From Dugong dugon (taxonomy: Eukaryota; Chordata; Mammalia; Sirenia; Dugongidae), in assembly GCA_030035585.1 (NCBI GenBank), contig CM057460.1, positions 134,152,714 to 134,216,713 of the forward strand: a stretch of DNA of 64,000 bases, written 5' to 3'. The position numbers were made by a program, and so were the translations under genes. This document shows positions 56,364 through 64,000 of the stretch, piece by piece (the stretch's first letter is position 1; each line of letters begins with the position of its first letter). The notes beneath the pieces are model-generated. The model made no database searches. It had not been told where the DNA came from and worked only from the letters and a program-made list of their open reading frames with translations.

Positions 56364-56765
56364 CTAAAGAGGTTCAGGGCAAGGATTGTTCCTGGCACCT
56401 TTCCTTTTTCCTGAACTGCTAACAGAGGGGCAGAGGACTCCATAAACACTGCTTGCTGTTACACTGGTCATCCAGGGAACGCCAGTTTTTAAGCAACCTG
56501 GGTCTTCCTTTTTTATTGTTAATATATTTTCAGTGACAGGCTTACAGATGGCACTCATCTCCATTGCCACTAACCCAGATACTGCTGGATTTCCCAGGGG
56601 CGCTGCTCTTGTCCTCTGGAACTGGCAAGGGAAGGAGGATGCCCCTAAATTGACGAGGACTTGCTGCCTCACACTTTTCTCTGGAGCAGCTACAGGCAAG
56701 CAGCCACACTCTGGAGCAAAAGTGTGGTCCTCAAAGGCTTTGCTGAGTGAACTTTTTCGAGTCAT
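56364..56765 (-). CDS. unassigned 133-codon open frame upstream of the CpG island
   Basis: A complete minus-strand ATG-to-stop frame of 133 codons in single-copy sequence about 0.85 kb left of the CpG island. It has no transmembrane segment and no domain I recognise. The composition is mixed, with several Cys, Pro and basic residues, unlike the low-complexity frames elsewhere. No splice-site or polyadenylation evidence was established. It may be chance, an exon of a divergent minus-strand transcript, or a small lineage-specific gene. The + frame at 56,533-56,790 overlaps it and is likely its shadow. Confidence 0.2.
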   Translation of the reverse strand: MTRKSSLSKAFEDHTFAPECGCLPVAAPEKSVRQQVLVNLGASSFPCQFQRTRAAPLGNPAVSGLVAMEMSAICKPVTENILTIKKEDPGCLKTGVPWMTSVTASSVYGVLCPSVSSSGKRKGARNNPCPEPL

Positions 56766-57599
56766 CTCGCCTGGGAAAGAGATTTCTTAAAAACCATTTA
56801 AAGCTTTCCAAAGGGCAAAAGCGAGCCAGTCATGAGCCAATGTTACCATAAATGCTTCCACTCCCTTGATTTCATTTCGGAAATAATGAAGGAAAGAGGC
56901 AGTCACCACTGCTGGCTTTGCTGACGCCTTATCCAGCAGCCCGCCCGACCTGCCCCCACCCCCCAGCAGTTAAGAATGGAACGCTGAAAGTAAAGTTAAT
57001 ATTATCGTAGGGTCGTTGGTGCATTAAAACGTTGTTGAATTAAACAGCCATTATTTCATTCAGAACAACGTCTCCTCCATCCACCACCCACATCTAAGCA
57101 CAGAACAGTCCCGGCAAAGCCTCCTTGCCCTTCGCCTCTAGAGTGACTGTGGCTCTGAGGAGAAATCCTCCAGGGCGGGAGAGCCCCCAGGTCAGGGGGT
57201 AGGGAGGGCTGAAGACTCCGTGCAAATTATTCTGACAACGGGCTTCTCAGGCACAAGTTTCCCAAGATCGTGCCCACGTCTCATTTTCCTCCTTCCCGAT
57301 TTTCTTTCCTTGGCTTATAGCTGGAACCCTGGAATGGTTTGGGACGAATGAGGTGGCAGTGGCTGACGCACAGATCACGGTGAGAGGCGACTTCATTTCT
57401 GGGGGAAGAGGCCGCGAAGCACGGAGGGAGGGGGAAAGAAAGTGGAAAGTGGGGGCAAAAAGTAGGAGGGGAGGAGAGGAGAAGCCCAGCTGGGGACAAG
57501 CAATCGTGGTACAGATAAACGAGCGAAAGGTAAAGAATAAAGAGCAGGTTCGTAGACAGGAGCCTGCGTGGGGGTAGGGGGGTTGGGAAGGTAGGGAGT
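56766..57599. other. promoter-proximal single-copy DNA
   Basis: GC content rises steadily toward the CpG island. There is a purine-rich stretch at about 57,410-57,490. No coding support. Confidence 0.45.
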
Positions 57600-58330
57600 G
57601 AGGGAGGGGCGTGGGCCGTGCAGGGGTCGCCGCGGGGAGGGCGGGGAGGGCTGCTGTCAGTCAGGCCGAGCCGGGCTCGCCGGCACGGGGGGCGGGCGCG
57701 GGGGCGCACGGCAGCCGGAGGGCGCGGCGGCTCCCGCAGCCTGGGCAGTGGTGGCCGCGCCCCCGTCCCCGGTCGTGCGCCCGCGCCGTGCTCCGCGCCG
57801 GCTCTGAGCCGCGACCGCCTTGGGGGTGCCCCAGCCCGCGCGCGCCCGTTGTGGGTCCGGGGAGCGGCGCCGGCGGCCCGGCCGCATTGTGACGTAGCGG
57901 GGCCGCTGCAGCGCCTCCACCGTCCGCCGGCCCGCCCGCTCGCCCGCTCCCACTCCCGCGGCGGCTTTTCCTGCTCCCTCTGCCGCTGTCCATCCGACCG
58001 TCGGTCCGTCAGTCCATCCGCACTCTGGAGCCGCCGGCGCCCAGGGCGCCCCGGGTGAGTTCAGGTCTCCGGCGGGCGCCGTGGGGCAGCGGAGGGGGTC
58101 GGGCGCGGGCAAGTCAGCCCTGCCAAGTTTGTACCTAGCGACCCCGGCCGGTGTCGCCTGCTCCCCTGAGTCCCCGGGCCCGCTTTGTACCGTGAGCCCC
58201 GGCTGCTCCAGGAAGCGGCGGCGCCTCTGCAGAAAAGGGGAGATCGCTATAGTAACGGCGGCGGCGGCGGCTGCCAAGCGGCTGTTCTACCCCACCGGGG
58301 AAGGGGGAAGAGCCCCCACCTCTGTTTCCA
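57600..58330. promoter_or_regulatory. CpG island promoter
   Basis: Dense CpG and GC content over roughly 730 bases, in sharp contrast to the AT-rich rest of the window, with many GC-box-like GGGCGG and CCGCCC strings and no TATA box. TGACGTAG at 57,890-57,897 is a CRE-like site of the kind bound by CREB/ATF factors, close to where transcription would start. The long frames on both strands here (for example 57,657-58,277 on the minus strand, 206 codons, Ala/Arg/Gly/Pro-rich) are expected from stop-poor GC-rich DNA and are not called as genes. Direction is inferred from the splice donor at 58,055. Confidence 0.85.
57930..58054 (+). other. probable non-coding first exon with splice donor
   Basis: CCCGG|GTGAGT at 58,050-58,060 is a near-ideal splice donor. 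The sequence left of it, downstream of the CRE-like site, is a GC-rich leader with repeated CCATCCG/GTCCGTC-type strings and no ATG opening a frame that continues to the donor. The exon start is uncertain; 57,930 is a guess from the position of the CRE-like site. No coding exon follows within the window, so the gene continues beyond 64,000. I do not recognise the gene. Confidence 0.5.
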
Positions 58331-60512
58331 AAGGATTGTTCTTTTCACTTGCCCGCTTCGTGTCGTTATTATTGTTGCTTCCATCACGGATCGTAACCGA
58401 GGCTGAGATGGGCAGTGCCGCGGCTCGTTAAGAGCTAAGAAGGGGCGAAGTAACAGGAACAATACTAACAACAAGGATAGTAATAAACGCAAAGGAGGGA
58501 CGCCTAGTATTGATGCCCCGCAAGGGGAGCCCCTCTCCCGTCAGCACCGCGGCTCCTTGCCTGCCCCGTCCAGCCCTGGCTCTGACCGCCTGCCGCCAGC
58601 GCTGTCCTGTGTCCCGGGCTTGTCCTTGTCAGTTTTAGAGGGGAATGTTACTCTCTCGGCCTTGTCTCGTGGTGATGACTTTCATCTGCAGGTGGTAAGT
58701 GGGGTGACTGGTATTTTGGCTATTGTCAAATGCCACGTTTTGTTTATTTCATTTTTACGAAAAGAAAAGAGGGAAAATTATGAGCCATTACTGGCAGCCA
58801 TACAGTTTCCACAGGAAATACTAGCATTCTTTGAGGAACACGCTACTGCTTGCAGCGAAGAAAGTCTTTAGGAAACAAAAAGGCGACAGCATTGTTGCTC
58901 GTTTTCAGTGGACCGCTAGGAGCGGGGGAAACGGTTTTTTTTTTTTTTTTTTTTTGTTTTGTTTTGTTTTGTTTTCCTGTGGGAACGTTGCTTTCCTTGG
59001 GAAAGTTAATTAAGGAAGCATTACTGTTGGTGTCTGTTTTTCACTTGCTCAAGGCTGGATCCCACTGTCCTCATGCTATTACTGACAAGTGCCTATCAAA
59101 GAGCCCAGAGGAAGGGAGAACCATCTCACCACACACCATGTGCCATGGAGCCCGGCCAGGGTGCAGTTTGCAAAATGAAATGAGGGCTGTCTGGGGAGGT
59201 TTGTGAGGATTACATGTGTGCAGAGTATGTCAGTTCTCTAAGGTGTCACTCTAAACACGTACTTCAAGCACTTTCTGTTGCTGAATCTGCAAGAAGGCAA
59301 AAACCTATTTCTCTTAGTATGGAGCAGACATCCCAGTTGGGAATGAGTTGAAATCTGTATTTCATTTGTATGCATTGAGATTTTAAAAGGCAAAGAGAAC
59401 AGGGTGTAGGAAAGCAGCATGCTAATGTGTATACCACTGGGAGAGAATGTCTATCGACTATTTCTGATGCTTCTTAAAGATAAATTACATTCAGCATGGT
59501 TAGAGTTTACTGAGACAACTCCAGTTGTCCTTAAAACTGTGTTAAAAAGGTGTGACATTTTGGTACCTATCACAGAAGTCTCTTGGGAAGGCAGTGTTAA
59601 CTGAGGATTACCCATAACTAAATACATATGAGTCCCCAGGTCTGAAATTGAAAGAAAAGGATCTTAAGGATCTCTTTACATCTCAGTTAGAAATGAAATA
59701 TACAGGGGGATTTAAAAACAAGAGATGTAATTTTTACGACACACTTCAGTTTCTCCATAGCAAGCATTTCATGAGGAGAGGTTACAAGACAGTAGATTTG
59801 AAATGATTCTGTGTTTATTAATTTGACATTTACCATTTGTTGATGTCCAAAAGGAAATGACTAAAGAAAATGAATTTCCCTGTCTATTATGTCACAGCCT
59901 TGCTAATTCCAGGCAGTCATTCCAGGGCAGGTGTACAGTGAAAATGCAGAACAGAGGCCAAGAAACTGTGTGTGTGCTGTTTTTTTGGAAAGAATTGTAG
60001 CGGTACTTTACTGCTGTAAAGAGGAGGGAAGCCCAACAAACATCTAATACAAACAAATGATCTTTGATGTTGTCAGAGAAAGCCAGGAGCTGTTTTTCTT
60101 GCCAGATTTAAGATATTTCTCGTCAAAGGAGGAAATCGTCCCAAGGAACAGGTGCATCATTGTAAGAAACACAAGGGGATTTCTCTTTTAAATGCAAAAC
60201 CTAATTGAACAGCAACAAGAGACATCAGTGACATTCTTAGAATAGAGATCTTGTTTTTGCCAGTCTATTAGATTACGGTTGCAATGGGAGATGTGTGTCT
60301 TGGGAGAAAAACAGTATCCTAGTGAAAATTAAACAGTTGCTTTTCTGAAACTTTTATCTTTATATACTCATTTCCCTATACCCCTTTGACTGTGACTGGC
60401 ATGCAAATTCACTTGCAGGAAGTAATTTACTAAAAATGAAACAATAAATTGGTTACTAATATAATATATACTGTGCATGATTTTGCACTTTATATAGGTT
60501 AACCAAAAAATA
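58055..60512 (+). other. probable first intron, proximal part
   Basis: GC-rich up to about 58,330, including a short (GGC)n at 58,256-58,270, then a return to normal composition. A T run with (GTTTT)n follows at 58,936-58,975. The frames at 58,081-58,431, 58,557-58,871 and 58,850-59,206 have no motif. Confidence 0.45.
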
Positions 60513-60671
60513 TAAACCTGTTGCCATTGAGTAGATTCCAACTCGTAGCAACCCTTTAGAAGCCCATAGGGTTTCCACTGAGCAGCTGGTAGATTTGAAC
60601 TGCCAACCTTTTGGTTAGCAGCCAAGCTCTTAACCACTGCACCACCAGGCCTCCTGCACCACCAGGCCTCC
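60513..60671 (-). repeat. AfroSINE, short form, with duplicated head end
   Basis: Complement of tail (AACCTGTTGCCATTGAGTAG), short-form junction, head, and a tandem 17-bp duplication at its outer end (TGCACCACCAGGCCTCC twice, 60,638-60,671). Flanked by TTATATAGG at 60,490-60,498 and 60,672-60,680. Confidence 0.92.
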
Positions 60672-60680
60672 TTATATAGG

Positions 60681-61061
60681 CTAGATAACTACATTTTGTA
60701 TTTTATGGTTTGTATTTTATCATCTGCTCTTTTTTACAACTTTTAAAATTAATGATCAAAATAAGTGTTGAAATGATGAATGTTAACTGATAGAATTGAT
60801 GCCTAGGCCCTGGAAAAGTACTAATTGATTCATAAATAGTTATTGTGCATTGAATTTGTGTATAGGTGGGATATAAAAATATAAAATGCACTCTATTCAC
60901 AAGGAATTTACAAAAAAGTAGGACACATAAAAATTAAATAATAAAAAACATGAAGAAAGAAGACATTTTATGATGGAGTGCCAAAAATAGTCATTAGTGC
61001 TAAATAGTAATTGAAATGAAATTCCAAGGAGAAAGTACCAAGTCATCTTAGGTGTATTATC
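60681..61061. other. intronic single-copy AT-rich DNA
   Basis: No gene or repeat family recognised. Confidence 0.45.
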
Positions 61062-61790
61062 AGTTATCTATTGCTGCATAACAAATCACCCCAAAACGTA
61101 GTTGCTGAAAATAACTACTGTAGCTCATGATTATGTGGTAAGCAATTTGGATTGGAAGGAGACCTGGTGGTGCAATGGTTAAGCACTTAGCTGGTAACAG
61201 GAAGGTTGGCAGTTCGAACCCACCCAGCGGCTCTTTGAGAAAAAGACCTGGTCATCTGCTCTCAAAAACATTACAGCCTACAAAACTTTATGGGGCAGTT
61301 CAGCTCTGTTACATGGGGTCATTATGAATTGAACATCAACTTGATGCCACCTAACAAGAACAATAACAATTTGGGTTGGGTTCAGCCACGTGGTGGTTCT
61401 GCTGCTCTTGGCTGGATTTCCTTAGGCATTTTCAGTCAGCTGGTGGATTGGCTGGTGGCAGGATGATCTAGAATGACCTTAGACATCTGGATGTTATCAG
61501 GCTGTTGGCCAGGTTAACAGGCGACGGGGCCATTTGTCTTCCATTATTCAGCAGGCTAGCCTGGGCTTCTTTACATGGTGGTCAAACAGGGTTCCAAGAG
61601 CAGCAAAAGAGCAAGCCTCTGTGCACAAGTACTTTTTTAAGCCTCTGCTTGTGTCACATTTGCTGCTTTCCCGTTGGCCAAATCAAATCACAAGGCCACC
61701 CCACATTCAAGGTGGGTAGAAAGACTTCACTTATTGATGGGTTAGAAGACCCTTGGCATAGCAGATGTTTTCTGCTGAGGGATAATGGAA
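61062..61790 (-). repeat. ancient LTR-like mammalian repeat, split by an AfroSINE
   Basis: 'Tatcagttatctattgctgcataacaaatcaccccaaaacg' (61,062-61,142) and 'ggttgggttcagccacgtggtggttctgctgctc' to 'ccacattcaaggtgggtagaaag' (61,380-61,790) are the two ends of one widespread eutherian repeat whose class I cannot fix. Orientation is a guess. The + frames at 61,505-61,795 lie in it. Confidence 0.55.
61157..61366 (+). repeat. AfroSINE, type with long central domain
   Basis: Bordered by CAATTTGGATTGG (61,143-61,155) and CAATTTGGGTTGG (61,367-61,379), one mismatch. Head GAGACCTGGTGGTGCAATGG, B box 'aggaaggttggcagttcgaaccc', central 'gaaaaagacctggtcatctgctctcaaaaac', tail and an AAC-rich end. Confidence 0.93.
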
Positions 61791-63510
61791 TGTAAGTTAG
61801 GAGAAAGAACTGGAGCCTGCTTGTGGACACATGAGAACTGAGGTTAAGGAATTGCCTTGTGCATCATCATCCTGTAATCTTAGTCTGTAAACAATTTGTA
61901 GAAGAGGAGCAATACAATGATAATGAAATTTTAGCTGTATCTTTCTAACAGTGGTGTCAGCATAGTGTGGAGACGGTAGCCTAGTGGCACAGTCGGCAGA
62001 ACATTGTTGTAACGTGGCAGGAGGTGGGAAAGGCTCTGACAAACATGGAGGCAGTGGAAATAGAATGGAATGGATCTATCTGGGAGATCCCGTATTTAGG
62101 ATTAAGTGACTGATTATAGGGGGTTAGTGAAAGCACAGAGTCAGAATCATTCTGAGGTTTTAAAAAGCTTAAGTGACTGAATGATTGTGCTGTTGTGAGA
62201 AATAGAGAAATCAGTAAGTGACTTATTTTGGGGGAGGAGAAAAATTCAGTTCCAGAAAGGTTGATTAAAAGAGATAAATTGAATGTGAAAGTACTTTATA
62301 AGCTGTAGCGTATGCTATGAATATTAGGTACTGTTTAGCGTTTAAATCTCAGGGGACTATTACATATCAGTTAGGTTTCTTTAATTGTAAAGCAACAGAA
62401 AACAAACGCAAAAAGATATTTATTGCTAGGCTGTGGGGGTGGGGGGTACCCTGAGGACCAAAGAGAAGTCAGAAGAACTATTTTCAGGGTGGAACCAGAG
62501 CTGCTTTAAGGGTCTCGGGAATAGGAAATGATGTTCTTTCTCCGGAAGCACTGATGGAGGTAGACCATTGGAGTGCGGTGCTCAAGAGTCAGCATAACAG
62601 GAAAGAGTATCCCTTTGGCCCAGTTTGAGTGGCATGCGCAATCCTGAGCCAGAAGCATTAGATTAACAGCCCCACCAAGACAGCACATAGTAAGGAGTAG
62701 GTACTTCCTCAAAGGATATTGGGGCACTGCTGTCAGAAGAAGGAATGGATGCTGGGTAGCAAAACCAAGAAATGCCCATCAGAGATGAGTACTTGAAGAT
62801 TTATTTGAGTTATCCATTGGAAAGCAGACAGGGCAGGAGATACCAGATTAGATTTATATAGAGATGTAGGTGCATTAATGACAGGTGAATCCATGGTACT
62901 GGTGGGGTTTTCTCAGGGAGAGAGAGTAAAGAAAGAACAGAGGCCCCAACACCATGCCCTCATCTAGACTTCTCCATAAGTGTTAGTAGATGTTTTATTA
63001 GGAGAGAGAATTCTAAACACGTTCTGTCTTTCCCCTAAAGGCTCAGTTGAAGAGCTGTTTCACCAGCCTTGTCTTATAAATGGCCAGTCCGAAATTCAGG
63101 TGGTGTCCTTACCACAAAGTACAGCTGTTGGACCAGACAGAAACATCTAGCCTTTCTAACTTTACACAGTCTGAACAGTTACACAGCTGCTCTTTGTGAA
63201 AGAGCCCTGGATGGACCAGCTCAAACCCAAGCATACACTTTTATAGCTTCTCTTACACGATTCTAGGAACCTTGAAAATAATAAATGTTAACTGAATGAG
63301 TGGATGTGCCATTATCTGGTGCAGTAAAATCTTCTAAAGTAATCTTGTCTGGCTTTTCATTTTTCAGGGTAGAGTTTACTATAAAGTCCCTAAAAACTTT
63401 TTATAGATTTAAATGTTATAAGGTGCTCTTTTTCTCGGTAATGGCTGTTTTTTAAATCCACTATTCCCAAAAATAAACTTTCTTTTTAAAAACACAAAGT
63501 GTTTACTCTT
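61791..63510. other. intronic single-copy DNA, no exon recognised
   Basis: No coding motif. A possible old repeat piece is at about 62,370-62,430. The frames at 61,797-62,042, 62,506-62,727 and 63,069-63,266 carry no motif. Confidence 0.45.
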
Positions 63511-63800
63511 TATATTTGTCAGGACGCTTGGTTGCAAGTGACAGAAACTCAGTTTATACTTGCTTAAGTAGAAGGGGGCATATACTGAATCCTGTGCTGG
63601 AAAAGTTCAGGAAGAATCTGGTTCTGATTTCTTCTCTTCTTCATGGTAGCAAAATGGTTATCAGCCACTTCAGGCTTAGCCCTGACAATAAAAGGGAGGA
63701 ATTCAGGATTAACTGTAATTAGACCAGTTTCAATCATATGCTCATGCCTGAACCAGTACGTATGGCCAGAGATTTAGAACATACCACTTGGCTCAGCCCT
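63511..63800 (+). repeat. ancient interspersed repeat, family not assigned
   Basis: GGTTGCAAGTGACAGAAACT, 'cttcatggtagcaaaatgg' and 'catatgctcatgcctgaaccagtacgtatggcc' are in the order of a known-looking eutherian repeat; a related fragment is at 44,266. The + frame at 63,516-63,722 lies in it. Confidence 0.5.
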
Positions 63801-64000
63801 GCCCTGGAGCCTTTGGGAAGGGAAGGTGTAGTATATGTAAGGAGTATATATGTGTTTATTGGGGGGGAAGTAGTCAGCAAAACTCCCCTAAACCATATAA
63901 TCTGAGAGCAGAGAAGGGATAGTTTGTAAAAACAAGATAACTAAATGAAGAGAAAGTGGATGCTGTGCAACAAAGCCAGCAGACACCTACTATTGCATCT

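Noticed and set aside
57657-58277. 206-codon minus-strand frame and overlapping plus frames in the CpG island
   Set aside because: Very GC-rich, stop-poor DNA; the product is almost only Ala, Arg, Gly and Pro, and long frames occur on both strands. No domain seen.

Overview
This window looks like mammalian nuclear DNA from a paenungulate afrotherian, most likely an elephant; manatee or hyrax cannot be excluded. The main evidence is about thirty AfroSINE copies, both the long form and the internally shortened form associated with hyraxes, sirenians and proboscideans, together with several copies of an RTE-type (RTE1/BovB-like) LINE matching the kind known from elephant. No complete protein-coding gene is visible. 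The open frames are repeat relics, low-complexity frames or chance frames in single-copy DNA.

Layout. 1-12,644 is AT-rich single-copy DNA with scattered AfroSINEs, an old L1 3' end (3,415-5,245), an RTE1 copy with an internal inversion (7,731-8,489) and two MER5-like hAT relics. 12,645-15,795 is a dead L1. 15,796-20,283 holds several SINEs, one with a tRNA-Gly-like head, and an RTE1 3' end. 20,286-23,285 is a second dead L1, interrupted by a solo MaLR-type LTR and an AfroSINE. 24,350-34,642 reads as one decayed ERVL-type provirus in + orientation, opened by nested insertions: a MaLR-type LTR that itself contains an L1-type 3' end, a split RTE1, a cluster of four SINEs, and a full-length 3.2-kb RTE1 with an 11-bp target-site duplication inside the viral dUTPase region. 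34,643-56,363 is single-copy DNA with SINEs, a Tigger DNA transposon, L2 and MIR.

The only host-gene signal is near the right end. A strong CpG island (about 57,600-58,330) contains a CRE-like TGACGTAG and a GC-rich probable non-coding first exon ending in a consensus splice donor at 58,055. This suggests a + strand gene whose first intron fills the rest of the window. I do not recognise the gene.

The most interesting structure is modular sharing between retroelements. A SINE with a tRNA-Gly-like head has a body that resembles the 5' leader of RTE1 and a tail that resembles the RTE1 3' end. One long-form AfroSINE type shares part of the same central module. RTE1 would supply the retrotransposition machinery for these elements. 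All repeat-family names come from recognition by eye, not from a library search.
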